Source: JAVBSX01 sp051660685
Lineage (GTDB): Bacteria; Planctomycetota; Planctomycetia; Pirellulales; Thermoguttaceae
Direction of reading: 5' to 3'
DNA: 64,000 nt
Assembly: GCA_051660685.1 (NCBI GenBank)
Contig: JBOFQB010000043.1
Coordinates: forward strand, 1-64,000
Shown here piece after piece: positions 32,699-41,764 of this stretch. Under the pieces are notes generated by a model that was not told the DNA's origin, ran no database searches, and saw nothing but the letters and a program-made list of their open reading frames with translations. The position numbers and the translations under genes are program-made. Each line of letters begins with the position of its first letter. Within the stretch, counting starts at the first letter, position 1.

Positions 32699-34003
32699 AT
32701 GAAACAATCTTCATCCCGTCGTGATTTTTTGAAAACCAGTGCATTGAGTGGTGCTGCTCTTTATGGTATGCAGTATGCCCGATCCGTTCATGCTGCGGAA
32801 AATAACACCATTAAGATCGGTCTGGTCGGTTGCGGCGGTCGCGGACGAGGTGCAGCTGCAAATGCGCTCGAATCCGATCCCAACGTCAAGGTCGTTGCTG
32901 TTTGTGACGCTTTTGAACGTAATGCAAAAGGGGCCGCAAATGCTCTTAAAGCCCAATATGAAGATCGGGCCCCGATTGCGGATGATTGCATCTTTTCCGG
33001 TCTTGAATCGTACAAACAGGTTATTCCGCTTTGCGATGTCGTCCTGCTTTGCGAAACCCCGCATTTCCGCCCCCTCTCTCTTCGCGCTGCTGTTGAAGCC
33101 GGGAAACATGTCTTTTGCGAAAAACCGGTCGCCGTTGACGGACCGGGAATCCGAAGTGTGATCGAATCCGCCAAAATCGCCAAAGAAAAGAACCTCAATC
33201 TCGTTTCAGGGCTTTGTTGGAGATACGATCTGAATGTTCAGGATATGATGAAACGGGTTCACGACGGAGCAATTGGAGACCTGTTGAATGTCCGCGAAAC
33301 CTATTTGACGGGCAAACTTTGGCAACGACCGAAGATGCGAGGTGATTCCGAGATGATGTTTCAGGTTCGCAACTGGTACAACTTCGCTTGGTTGTCCGGG
33401 GATTTCAATGTTGAACAACACATTCACAGTCTGGACAAAGCAATGTGGGCTTTTAAGGATGAACCGCCGATTTCCGCTTACGGTGTCGGCGGTCGGATGA
33501 TGAGAACCGAACAACCTGCTTATGGTGATATTTACGATTCAATGGGGGTTGTGTACGAGTATCCAGATGGTCGCACCATTCAGGCTTATTGTCGTCAACA
33601 GGACAACTGTTTCAATGATGTGGACGATTATTTTACAGGAACAGAGGGGTTTGCGACTGTTTTGCGCGGGGAAATAACTGGCAAAAGTCCGTACAAACAG
33701 GCAAAGGTTCCGTCGGACATGTATGTTCTTGAACATGCGGCTCTTTACAATGCGATCAAATCGGGCAATACGATCAACAATGGTGATTATATGGCAAAGA
33801 GTACGATGTTAGGAATTCTCGGTCGTGAAGTCTGCTACACAGGACGGAAAATCACTTGGGAAGAGATGATGAACTCGGACGTTTCGCTTGCCCCAACCGG
33901 TTACACCCCGGAATCCGATCCCCCGACTTTGCCGGATTCTCGAGGACGGTATAAGATTGCGCTCCCCGGCGCAGGATTCGGTTATCACGAAGTTGTTCGC
34001 TAA
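32699..34003 (+). CDS. Tat-exported Gfo/Idh/MocA family oxidoreductase
   Basis: The N-terminus MKQSSSRRDFLKTSALSGAA is a twin-arginine (Tat) signal. The Rossmann domain follows with IGLVGCGGRGRGAAANAL, and the EKP motif (VFCEKPVAVDGPG) marks the nicotinamide site. The C-terminal substrate domain contains SGDFNVEQHIHSLDKAMWAF, with the catalytic-type His. Such secreted oxidoreductases are abundant in planctomycetes and probably bring their NAD(P) folded inside; they are thought to act on sugars or inositols. GAGG about 10 nt before ATG 32699 and the promoter listed above support the start. It is convergent with ftsH across palindrome A9. The substrate is unknown. Confidence 0.93.
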   Translation: MKQSSSRRDFLKTSALSGAALYGMQYARSVHAAENNTIKIGLVGCGGRGRGAAANALESDPNVKVVAVCDAFERNAKGAANALKAQYEDRAPIADDCIFSGLESYKQVIPLCDVVLLCETPHFRPLSLRAAVEAGKHVFCEKPVAVDGPGIRSVIESAKIAKEKNLNLVSGLCWRYDLNVQDMMKRVHDGAIGDLLNVRETYLTGKLWQRPKMRGDSEMMFQVRNWYNFAWLSGDFNVEQHIHSLDKAMWAFKDEPPISAYGVGGRMMRTEQPAYGDIYDSMGVVYEYPDGRTIQAYCRQQDNCFNDVDDYFTGTEGFATVLRGEITGKSPYKQAKVPSDMYVLEHAALYNAIKSGNTINNGDYMAKSTMLGILGREVCYTGRKITWEEMMNSDVSLAPTGYTPESDPPTLPDSRGRYKIALPGAGFGYHEVVR

Positions 34004-34037
34004 GAATTGATAGAAGGTAGGGAATAGGGATTGTCCC

Positions 34038-34110
34038 GTTTAGCCGCGATACAACGTATCGCGCGTTCTGAGCCGTTAAAAACTCGCAGAACGTTGTTCT
34101 GCGGCTAAAC
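34038..34110. repeat. BIME-like paired palindrome A9
   Basis: A complete unit: an ATAC-type left arm and an AGAAC-type right arm (GCAGAACGTTGTTCTGCGGC, ending TAAAC). It sits between convergent gene ends, where it could stop transcription from both sides. Confidence 0.8.
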
Positions 34111-34131
34111 GGGGCGCGGACTTTTCCCGGT

Positions 34132-36258
34132 TTACCATTCTTCTTCGTCCCGTTTTTTTTCCTGAACAAAGGGAGAAACGCCGATCAGTTCGATGATTCG
34201 GACCTCTTCAAGTTCTTCCTCGCTCTCGAGTGCTTTTGCCAGTATTTCCAGCAATTCCCGCTTCTCCGTCAAGACATTCTTCGCGTCCTCTTCCGCTTCC
34301 TGCAATATCCGCGAAATCTCCTCGTCAATAATCTGCGCTGTGTGATCGCTGTATTCCCGACTTTCGGACATGTCCCGGCCTAAAAACGGATGTGTCTCGT
34401 CGGTCCGAAACGCAATCGGACCTAATCGGGGACTCATTCCCCAATGAACAACCATTTTTCGGGCTAATCGGGTCGCCTGCTTCAAGTCATTTTCTGCTCC
34501 TGCTGAAAATTCGTTGAACAAGAGGGATTCAGCAGCCCGACCCCCCATGTAGACGGCGATCTGCGCCCTGATCTGCGGTTCCGCAATAATAAGCTGGTCG
34601 TCTTCCGGCATCATCAAAGTTGCACCCCCCGTTCGACCTCTTGGAATAATCGACACTTTCCGAACCCGAGTGTTCGTCGGTTTGAACCAGTCCAAGATCG
34701 TGTGTCCCGCTTCATGATACGCGGTTTTCCTCTTCTCAAGATCGGAAATCACCTCTTCCCGGCGTATGCCCATTAAAACCTTGTCTTGCGCAAAATCAAA
34801 ATCGGACATTTCAACATTGTCCTTACCATTTCGTGTTGCCCAAAGTGTCGCCTCATTGACCAGATTGCGAATGTCAGCACCTGTAAAACCGACGGTACTT
34901 TTCGCCAAACGACGGAGATCGACATTTTCGGCAAGGGGTATATTTTTGGAATGGACCTTAAAAATGGCGAGACGTCCTTTGAGCGAGGGACGGTCAACGG
35001 TGATATGACGGTCAAAACGACCGGGACGGAGAAGAGCAGGATCGAGGACATCCGGTCGGTTGGTCGCCGCCATAACCATGACTGACTCGGTTTGCGTGAA
35101 ACCGTCCATCTCACTTAAAATCTGATTTAACGTTTGCTCTCTTTCATCATGTCCGGCCCCGATTCCCGTCCCCCTGTGTCGTCCAACTGCGTCAATTTCG
35201 TCAATAAACAGAATCGCGGGCGCATTTTCTTTGGCGGTGTTGAACAGATCGCGGACCCGGCTTGCCCCGACTCCTGCGAACATCTGGATAAACTCACTTC
35301 CGTTGATCGAGTAAAACGGAACCCCTGCTTCTCCTGCAACGGCGCGACCGAGAAGAGTTTTTCCTGTTCCGGGCGGTCCCATAAGAAGTGTCCCTTTAGG
35401 AACACGGGCCCCCATTCGCTGAAATCGTTCAGGGTCTTTGAGAAAATCGACAATTTCAACCAGTTCTTTCTTAACTCCGTCCAGACCTGCAACATCTTCA
35501 AAGGTAATGGACTTATCACTTGCCGTGTATTTTCGGGCGGGACTGCGACTGAAACCGGGGAAACCGATTCCGATTCCCGGGTCTCGCATTTGTCTCGCCC
35601 GCATAATCAGCATCATGACAATCAGGAAGGTGAAACCAAAGGAGAACAGGAGAATCCAGTTTCCCCAATCGGTTGGTTGCGTTGCACTGAAATAAGGACC
35701 TAATTTGTCGTAAAGCAGACCGTTGAGATTGTTGGAGTCCGAAAAGGCAAGCGAAGGAATTTCTGTTGAAAAATCGACCGCCTGAAATTCAAATTCGACC
35801 GATTCAACCGTTTTTCCCGAATCGTGAGGTGTTATTTTGTAGGAAACATTCGCTTTTTCACGTTTGTCAAGATTTTTCCGAATCAGTGCAACGACTTCTT
35901 TGGGAAAGGGGACAATCGGTTCCGGTTCCACCTTGTTCTTGTTGTCTTTCGATTTTTCGTCGGATTGGACAACTTGAGAGACCCGCAAACCGGTAATGCT
36001 TTGCCCCTGAATGTTGGCCGAAACGATTTCGCCGTTTTCGAGTTTCTCCAGAAAACGTCCCCAGGTGATAATCCGGCTGTTTCCGTTAGGGGTTCTGTAC
36101 AGCATCATGAGGATGACGACCCCGATGATGAGGAACAGGACGAAGGTGAAGGAGCTGGACCGGGGCGCAGGAGAGGGGGGAGGACCGGGGTGATTCGGTT
36201 GCGAACGGGGATCGTTTTCAGGTCGTTTTGAAGTATTCGGTTCAGATGATTCAGACAT
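34132..36258 (-). CDS. ftsH: ATP-dependent zinc metalloprotease FtsH
   Basis: FtsH is the membrane AAA+ protease that degrades misfolded and regulatory proteins. Two membrane spans (SFTFVLFLIIGVVILMML and NWILLFSFGFTFLIVMMLIM) bracket a periplasmic domain. The AAA domain has Walker A GPPGTGKT, FVGVGASRVRD-like FAGVGASRVRDLFNTAKENA, Walker B ILFIDEIDA and the second region of homology (RPGRFDRHITVDRP). Zinc is bound by HEAGH. The protein is 708 aa from ATG 36258 with a Pro-rich cytosolic N-terminus; an in-frame Met at 36300 would add a short hydrophobic extension and is less likely. It ends with an acidic tail (KKRDEEEW). No neighbouring operon partner is seen. Confidence 0.96.
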   Translation of the reverse strand: MSESSEPNTSKRPENDPRSQPNHPGPPPSPAPRSSSFTFVLFLIIGVVILMMLYRTPNGNSRIITWGRFLEKLENGEIVSANIQGQSITGLRVSQVVQSDEKSKDNKNKVEPEPIVPFPKEVVALIRKNLDKREKANVSYKITPHDSGKTVESVEFEFQAVDFSTEIPSLAFSDSNNLNGLLYDKLGPYFSATQPTDWGNWILLFSFGFTFLIVMMLIMRARQMRDPGIGIGFPGFSRSPARKYTASDKSITFEDVAGLDGVKKELVEIVDFLKDPERFQRMGARVPKGTLLMGPPGTGKTLLGRAVAGEAGVPFYSINGSEFIQMFAGVGASRVRDLFNTAKENAPAILFIDEIDAVGRHRGTGIGAGHDEREQTLNQILSEMDGFTQTESVMVMAATNRPDVLDPALLRPGRFDRHITVDRPSLKGRLAIFKVHSKNIPLAENVDLRRLAKSTVGFTGADIRNLVNEATLWATRNGKDNVEMSDFDFAQDKVLMGIRREEVISDLEKRKTAYHEAGHTILDWFKPTNTRVRKVSIIPRGRTGGATLMMPEDDQLIIAEPQIRAQIAVYMGGRAAESLLFNEFSAGAENDLKQATRLARKMVVHWGMSPRLGPIAFRTDETHPFLGRDMSESREYSDHTAQIIDEEISRILQEAEEDAKNVLTEKRELLEILAKALESEEELEEVRIIELIGVSPFVQEKKRDEEEW

Positions 36259-36477
36259 AACGACAGTCGTGAGAGTAAATAGTATGAAAAGTCGCTCCAT
36301 TATACGCAATCCGCATAAAAGCACAACCGACAGAGGTGAGTAAAGCCGAGAGGGAAAGAACGGCGATGTCGTTTTCCGGCCCGGTCTTTCGCCGGGAGTA
36401 TACACTGTAAAAAAGTGGGGAATGGTTTTGTCCCTCTTGACATGTTATACTCTGTTAAGAGGCTTTGACCAAACAAG

Positions 36478-36526
36478 CTCCGTGAGGAGCGACCTAATGT
36501 TTAGCCGCGATACAACGTATCGCGCG
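36478..36526. repeat. BIME-like left arm A10 with AGCTCC extension
   Basis: AGCTCCGTGAGGAGCGACC, TAAT and an ATAC-type arm. The matching right arm is displaced to 36698-36725 by an intervening inverted-repeat segment. Confidence 0.7.
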
Positions 36527-36697
36527 AAAAGAAGGTAGGAGGTAGAAGACAGGAGGAAAGAAGGGGAAGACAGGAAGATAACGGCGTCACGCAAATCAAC
36601 CGGTTTCTCCTTTGAGGGAGACGCCAATTTTTTTTGCCTCAATTTTAGATTCTTCATTCTCACTTCTACCTCCTACCTTCTACCTCCTCCAAAAATA
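36527..36697. mobile_element. Inverted-repeat segment splitting palindrome A10
   Basis: GAAGGTAGGAGGTAGAAG near the left end and CTTCTACCTCCTACCTTC near the right end are perfect 18-bp inverted repeats. These ends are made of the CTACCTC heptamer. AAAA occurs at both junctions. Part of the interior (GGAGGAAAGAAGGGG, AAGATAACGG) recurs at 37750-37778. It may be a small mobile unit, or a heptamer-seeded rearrangement. Confidence 0.5.
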
Positions 36698-36725
36698 CGC
36701 GCGGAACGTTGTTCCTCGGCTAAAC
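36698..36725. repeat. BIME-like right arm A10
   Basis: CGCGCGGAACGTTGTTCC then TCGGCTAAAC, identical in type to the right arm of A8. It is the displaced partner of 36499-36526. Confidence 0.7.
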
Positions 36726-36770
36726 TGCTTTTTTTTACTGTTTCAACACGAATTTTCACGCAGAACCATT

Positions 36771-37661
36771 ATGACAAAAAAAAACCTTTCTCTCTTTGTT
36801 GGAGTCGTTCTTTGTTTAACCTTTGCCTTTTCACAAGTCGTTTTCGGGGAGGAAAACCGGTTGAAAGCGTTAATCATTGACGGGCAAAACAATCATCCTT
36901 GGGCCGAAGTGACGCCGGTTTTGAAGGAGGAACTGGAACAATCGGGGCGTTTTACCGTTGATGTTGCAACCAGTCCGGCTGAAGGACAGGACATGAGCGG
37001 TTTTAAGCCGGAATTTGACAAGTACGATGTTTTGGTGATGAATTATACGGGCGATTCTTGGTCGGAAGAAACAAAAGCGGCGTTTGAAAAATACGTCCGG
37101 GAAGGGGGCGGTCTGGTCATTGTTCATGCGGCAAACAATGCGTTTCCCGATTGGAAGGAGTACAACCAGATGATCGCGGTTGGAGGTTGGGGCAATCGCA
37201 ATGAAAAAAGTGGTCCTTACCTGTATTGGGAGGAGGGGAAAGTGGTTCGGAATCCTGAACCGGGACATGGAGGGGGACATGGTCCGCAATGGAAGTTTTT
37301 GGTTGAGGTTCGGGACACGGAGCATCCGATTACGAAAGGACTGCCGCTTCAGTTTCGACATTGTGAAGACGAGTTGTATGAACGGTTGCGTGGACCTGCC
37401 GAGAATGTGAAGATTTTAGCGACTGCTTATGCGGACCCGAAACAGAAGGGGAGCGGGCGACATGAGCCGATGTTAATGGTGATTGATTACGGCAAAGGTC
37501 GGGTGTTTCACCATGCAATGGGGCACGCTGGTCGGCAATGCAAGAGTGTCGCCTTTATTGCTCCATTTTTGCGAGGGACAGAATGGGCAGCAACGGGGGA
37601 GGTAACGATTCCGGTTCCGTCGGACATGCCGAATGAGAAGCGCCCTAAGATCAGGGACTAG
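36771..37661 (+). CDS. Secreted ThuA-like (glutamine-amidotransferase-fold) protein
   Basis: A signal peptide (SLFVGVVLCLTFAFSQVVFG) precedes a ThuA-type domain. KALIIDGQNNHPWAEVTPVL carries the NHPW start, followed by YDVLVMNYTGDSWSEETKAAF, EGGGLVIVHAANNAFPDW and GKGRVFHHAMGHAG. In this family the usual amidotransferase Cys is absent and the fold is used in sugar (trehalose-type) metabolism; in planctomycetes it often sits near Gfo/Idh and sulfatase genes. ATG 36771 is chosen because the signal peptide begins there; the in-frame ORF upstream translates repeat DNA. Its stop codon TAG (37659-37661) lies inside a heptamer tract. Activity is unproven. Confidence 0.85.
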   Translation: MTKKNLSLFVGVVLCLTFAFSQVVFGEENRLKALIIDGQNNHPWAEVTPVLKEELEQSGRFTVDVATSPAEGQDMSGFKPEFDKYDVLVMNYTGDSWSEETKAAFEKYVREGGGLVIVHAANNAFPDWKEYNQMIAVGGWGNRNEKSGPYLYWEEGKVVRNPEPGHGGGHGPQWKFLVEVRDTEHPITKGLPLQFRHCEDELYERLRGPAENVKILATAYADPKQKGSGRHEPMLMVIDYGKGRVFHHAMGHAGRQCKSVAFIAPFLRGTEWAATGEVTIPVPSDMPNEKRPKIRD

Positions 37662-37688
37662 GGGATAGGGGTTGGGGAATCGGGATGA
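37654..37688. repeat. Heptamer tract overlapping the thuA-like stop codon
   Basis: GGGACTA GGGGATA GGGGTTG GGGAATC GGGATGA, five units with a 7-nt period. The first unit supplies the TAG stop codon of the preceding gene. A second, CTACCTC-type tract (GGAGGTA GAAGTTA GGAGGTA) follows at 37726-37746. Confidence 0.7.
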
Positions 37689-37771
37689 GGGGGCAGATTG
37701 GTCGTTTAACCGCAGAACACAAAGGGGAGGTAGAAGTTAGGAGGTAGGAGGAAAGAAGGGGGAGACAGAAA

Positions 37772-38074
37772 GATAACGGTTCACGGATAGTTTTACAAAA
37801 CATCATTGAAATACCTTATTTTCAGGGTGAAGAATGAAATCTTCGCCCCAACGGGGCGCAACAAAATAGCCCGGGGTGAAGCGCAGCGAAACCCCGGGTT
37901 GGTGTCACACACCCTATTCTGCCCTGAAGGGGCAGGACAATTCATTGTTTCGCCCTTACAGGGCGAAGTCCGGGACATATGCACGACACCAGCGGTTAAA
38001 ACCGCTGTCTATTTTGTTTCGCACCTTTGGTGCTGAGAATAGGACTCCAATTGTCCTTTCCCGTGAGCGGTTAC
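37772..38074. mobile_element. Multi-hairpin element, family C, copy 2
   Basis: The ends GATAACGGTTCACGG and CCGTGAGCGGTTAC are near-inverted repeats. Internal stems include CGCCCCAACGGGGCG, GCCCTGAAGGGGC, GCCCTTACAGGGC, AGCGGTTAAAACCGCT and GCACCTTTGGTGC. It is non-coding. No target duplication is visible for this copy. Confidence 0.7.
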
Positions 38075-38134
38075 CTATCTCCTACCTTCTCTTGTTGTAT
38101 CGCGGTTAAACGACCGTTGGATCAATACGGATTA

Positions 38135-40039
38135 TTAAGGTTCGATTACCAGAATGTCGTAAATCTCCAGTCGGTCCAGTTGCAAGCGTGCAACCCCCTC
38201 CTCAAACGTAAAATCACAAGAAGTCCCAGACGGTTCTAGGACAATCCGTTGAGGTTTCGTCCCCGTCCTGATTTCAACCGTAAGCGGTCCAATCGGTTCA
38301 ATGACATCGAGAATCGGATGTTCCCGACTTGCATGAGGACCAGATGTGTTAATCAGATGAATCATCATCTTCCCGTCCAAACGGTTTGCAACAACATCGA
38401 CGAATTCTGAACCGTTGACCTTGACAATCGGGTTGGGGAACAGTTCGGCAACCTTCTTGCTAATGAGATCACGATCATTCGATTCCTGCTTTGAACAGTA
38501 TCGAGATGCGGCTCTTGCATTGATAACACCGACTTTACCTTTTCCAACCTCAAGAATTCCATTGTCGCCCCGTTCATCCTTGAGCGCAATCAGGTCCTTG
38601 AACAAGTCAACCGTCTTATTGCCAATTAAGAGCAGATTTCCGCCGTTTTCGGCATATTGAACCAGTTCTTTGACAAATTCCGGCTTAAGAAACTCACATT
38701 CGGGAATGACGATCAACGGATATTCGCTCATTTTGCCCGTTAAATGACATTCCCCCTTGAGTTCAACCGAATACTGTTTTTCAAGCAGCGCGAGCAAAGC
38801 ACCTCGAATCGGCGTAATCCCAATATCCCAATTCGGCGCAAAAACCCGTTTGGATCGCGTGTACAAATCTTCGGTCGAGAACAAGACAACGATTTGCGGG
38901 ATTTGTCCCGAATGATGTGTGAATTTTTGTCGTTCCCGACAGAATTTGGCGGTTTCGGACATTGGAATGACTTTGGAAAGATCAACGGAACCGTCCCGAT
39001 TCTGCGTAATGTAGGTCTGGTATCCTCCTCCAAGAGCGAGGACGATTGCGGCTTCACGACTCATTTGCGGGGCTGTCTTGAACCGACGACCTTCTGCGTC
39101 TGAAACGGTTGTGAAACTCCAAGACATCAAATCCCAGGGTTGTTCCTGCGCAGCAATGTAACGGGCTGAAATGCGAGCCGAGTTCACACTGTCTTCGGGG
39201 GAATAATCGCCCGACATGAAGTCAATCGGAATACTGACTTTTTCCGGCATAAGATCGGTAAATGCCCAATTGCCGCAAATCTGAAAATTCGGGGCAACTT
39301 TCTTCACTTCAGCAATGTAATGCCGCATGTACTCCCGAAATGCTTCACGATGAAAGTCTTTCCATTCCGACCAGAAAGGATCGCCCGGTTTTTTCGGCAA
39401 TTCCGTTGCTCCCGTTTGTTCCTTGAACAATTGGGCTGCTTTTTCACCATAATCAAACGTGGTCCCCCAACATTCCCCGTCAACCCAAACTCCATCTGTT
39501 CCATAATCAACCGCAACCTCTTTCAATTGTGGGATCATCAGCAGATCGACATAGGGACCGAACACGGACGTTGCCCCTTTCATGTGATCGGACCCGTCAA
39601 AGACTTTTCCATCTGCCCCGACAACAGCCCAATCGGGATGCTGCATGACCGCTTCCATGTCGAGAACGCCCGAATAATGCAGATACAACGCAACCCCCTT
39701 TTTCGCCGTTGTTTCCCGCCAGATTTTAAGCGGGTCCCCAACAAATCCGGGCGCACGATTGCCAACTTTCGTTGGATAACTCGAAATCCCCCGATGTCCC
39801 TTGCAATCGATCTGCAAATAATCCGGTTTGACCATCTCAATAATTGCTTCAACCATTTCCGGGGTCGTATTTTTCCCAACTTCCGTACAATCTGGTCCCG
39901 CATGAAAGTCAAAATGAACCCCAAGAAAACTGTCTGCCCGACGAAGCCGTTTCGCATCTTCCGCTTGAAGAATTCCGGCAAACAGGGGGAGAGAGAGAAC
40001 ACTCACAATAAACCCTAAAAAAAATCGGCACAACATCAA
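38135..40039 (-). CDS. Secreted glycoside hydrolase, GHL6/fucosidase-like
   Basis: The 634-aa protein has a signal peptide (CRFFLGFIVSVLSLPLFAGI) and an N-terminal TIM-barrel. Strands and acidic residues are visible in DYLQIDCKGHRGISSYPTKV, VALYLHYSGVLDMEAV, YGTDGVWVDGECWGTTFDYG (a likely catalytic acidic pair) and PIDFMSGDYSPED. A second domain (EYPLIVIPECEFLKPEFVKE, AENGGNLLLIGNKTVDLF) is the class I amidotransferase-like fold that follows beta-galactosidase-type barrels. A small C-terminal beta domain ends it. This architecture matches hypothetical glycosyl hydrolase 6 and alpha-L-fucosidase relatives. The exact family is not certain. ATG 40039 and 40036 are both possible starts. Confidence 0.75.
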   Translation of the reverse strand: MMLCRFFLGFIVSVLSLPLFAGILQAEDAKRLRRADSFLGVHFDFHAGPDCTEVGKNTTPEMVEAIIEMVKPDYLQIDCKGHRGISSYPTKVGNRAPGFVGDPLKIWRETTAKKGVALYLHYSGVLDMEAVMQHPDWAVVGADGKVFDGSDHMKGATSVFGPYVDLLMIPQLKEVAVDYGTDGVWVDGECWGTTFDYGEKAAQLFKEQTGATELPKKPGDPFWSEWKDFHREAFREYMRHYIAEVKKVAPNFQICGNWAFTDLMPEKVSIPIDFMSGDYSPEDSVNSARISARYIAAQEQPWDLMSWSFTTVSDAEGRRFKTAPQMSREAAIVLALGGGYQTYITQNRDGSVDLSKVIPMSETAKFCRERQKFTHHSGQIPQIVVLFSTEDLYTRSKRVFAPNWDIGITPIRGALLALLEKQYSVELKGECHLTGKMSEYPLIVIPECEFLKPEFVKELVQYAENGGNLLLIGNKTVDLFKDLIALKDERGDNGILEVGKGKVGVINARAASRYCSKQESNDRDLISKKVAELFPNPIVKVNGSEFVDVVANRLDGKMMIHLINTSGPHASREHPILDVIEPIGPLTVEIRTGTKPQRIVLEPSGTSCDFTFEEGVARLQLDRLEIYDILVIEP

Positions 40040-40106
40040 TCGTTTCTCCGTTTGTGTAAAAGTTAATAGTGCTTTGTCAACATTAAAAAGTTCTGCGTGT
40101 TTCCCC

Positions 40107-40200
40107 GTTTAGCCGAGGAACAACGTTCCGCGCGTATTGAAATCACAGAACGCGCGATACGTTGTATCGCGGCTAAACATTAGGTCGCTCCGACGGAGCT
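40107..40200. repeat. BIME-like paired palindrome A11 overlapping the ribD 3' end
   Basis: A GGAAC-type left arm (GTTTAGCCGAGGAACAACGT), an ATAC-type right arm, then the ATTAGGTCGCTCC, GACGGAGCT extension. The extension and the tip of the right arm encode the last codons and stop of ribD. Confidence 0.8.
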
Positions 40201-41369
40201 TGTTTTGTTCCCCTCAAGTAAATGTCAGGGTCCAAAAAATGGACATTTGGCGATTCTATCTCAAAAGCGTCGGACATTTCAGCAACACCAAGTCCCTTGA
40301 TCGGGCTGATTGCGGATTGACCGCCAATAATTTTGGGGGCAACAAAAACATGCACCTCGTCAATCAAATGTTGGTCGAAAAAGGAACCAAGCAACTCTCC
40401 TCCCCCCTCAATCATAACCCGTCTTACGCCCCGATGATACAAGGTACGAACAAGAAGACCCAGTTGGTCCTCGCTCGACCCTCTTTCAGGTAAGGCAAGA
40501 ATGTCACAACCCTGATCCTGAAGTGCCTGCATTTTCTCGCGCGGAGCATGAGGTCCAACACCAATCAAAACGGGACACTCTTTCGCCGTTTGAACCAATT
40601 GACTGTCAAGACGAAGTGACGCCGAAGAATCAAGGACGACACGCAACGGTTGAGATAACGGTCGAGATAAGCTGTTTGACGCTCGCAACGGAACCAATGT
40701 TTCAAGCAACCCCAACTGTTCGTCGGTCAAACCCATTTCCGGCGTTGGTCGATGTCGGACGGTCAAAGACGGATTATCGACTTGGGCGGTTCCTGAACCA
40801 ATGATGATTGCGTCCATTTTAGCGCGCAGTCGATGTACGAGCAAACGGGCAAGGTTGGACGAAATCCATTGACTGGAACCGGTTCGAGTCGCTATTTTAC
40901 CGTCAAGTGTCATTGCCCATTTGGCGCAAATCCAGGGACGTTGTTCTTCCATCCAAACGATGAACGGGGCGTTGATTGCCCGGATTGCGGCATTTTCGGG
41001 CAATTCAATGACTTCGATTCCGGCTTCTTGCAGTTGGACAATCCCCCGACCTGAAACGAGCGGGTTCGGGTCGCGCATTCCAACGTAAACTTTGCTGATT
41101 TCCGCTGCAATCAGTGCTTGTGAACAGGGGGGGGTTTTGCCAAAATGCGAACAGGGTTCAAGCGTCACATAAACCGTCCCTCCTTTTGCCAAATGACCCG
41201 CCTTTTTCAAAGCGTTCATTTCTGCGTGAGGACCGCCAAAATACGCATGATGACCTTCTCCGACGATTTGGTTATTCTGGACAATCACGCAACCAACTTG
41301 CGGATTGGGGGAAACGGCATCTCCCCCCAATTGGGCCAATTCCAACGCCCGCCTCATATACGGATTCAT
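40173..41369 (-). CDS. ribD: Bifunctional riboflavin biosynthesis deaminase/reductase RibD
   Basis: RibD deaminates and then reduces the pyrimidine intermediate of riboflavin synthesis. The deaminase half has HAE (residues 48-50) and the zinc ligands in EPCSHFGKTPPCSQA (Cys73, Cys82). The reductase half has AKWAMTLDGKIATRTGSSQW, DAIIIGSGTAQVDNPSLTVR and RRVMIEGGGELLGSFF. GGTGGAG directly precedes ATG 41369. The natural protein should end near DPDIYLRGT; the final residues KQAPSERPNV and the TAG stop come from palindrome A11 and its extension. The C element upstream (41431-41744) may supply promoter sequence. No other rib genes are in the window. Confidence 0.94.
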   Translation of the reverse strand: MNPYMRRALELAQLGGDAVSPNPQVGCVIVQNNQIVGEGHHAYFGGPHAEMNALKKAGHLAKGGTVYVTLEPCSHFGKTPPCSQALIAAEISKVYVGMRDPNPLVSGRGIVQLQEAGIEVIELPENAAIRAINAPFIVWMEEQRPWICAKWAMTLDGKIATRTGSSQWISSNLARLLVHRLRAKMDAIIIGSGTAQVDNPSLTVRHRPTPEMGLTDEQLGLLETLVPLRASNSLSRPLSQPLRVVLDSSASLRLDSQLVQTAKECPVLIGVGPHAPREKMQALQDQGCDILALPERGSSEDQLGLLVRTLYHRGVRRVMIEGGGELLGSFFDQHLIDEVHVFVAPKIIGGQSAISPIKGLGVAEMSDAFEIESPNVHFLDPDIYLRGTKQAPSERPNV

Positions 41370-41430
41370 CTCCACCTTCTTCTTTCCAATAGGCCGATTA
41401 GCGCAGTTCAACAATTGATATACACCTTTC

Positions 41431-41744
41431 GTAACCGTTCGCGGGAAATACAATTGGAGTCCTATTCTCAGCACCAAAGGTGCGGCACAAAATAGACAGC
41501 GGTTTTAACCGCTGATGTCATTTTACGTCCCGGACTTCGCCCTGTAAGGGCGAAACAACGGATTGTGCTGCCCCTTCAGGGCAGATTTTTCTTTGTGACA
41601 CCGACCCAGGGTTTGCAACTTCGCTGCGCTCTGTTGCTACACCCTGGGCTATTTTGTTCCGCCCCGTTGGGGCGAAGATTTCACTTTCCACACTGAAAAT
41701 AAGGTATTTCAATTATGTTTTGTAAAAATATCCGTGAACGGTTA
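41431..41744. mobile_element. Multi-hairpin element, family C, copy 3 (reverse orientation)
   Basis: The left end GTAACCGTTCGCGGG and right end CCGTGAACGGTTA are inverted repeats. The interior reads in the opposite direction to copy 2 with the same five stems. It fills the gap between ribD and the esterase gene. Confidence 0.7.
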
Positions 41745-41764
41745 AGGTTATTTCCGCGCAGACA

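Noticed and set aside
37806..38109. ORFs inside the C elements (MKYLIFRVKNEIFAPTGRNK-like)
   Set aside because: Near-identical peptides appear at several C copies, but frames are broken differently in each and the DNA is built of hairpins, so conservation is at the nucleotide level.
41370..41477. N-terminal extension of RibD (MVLRIGLQLYF)
   Set aside because: It arises from reading the C element; RibD homologues begin at the MNPYMRRAL region.
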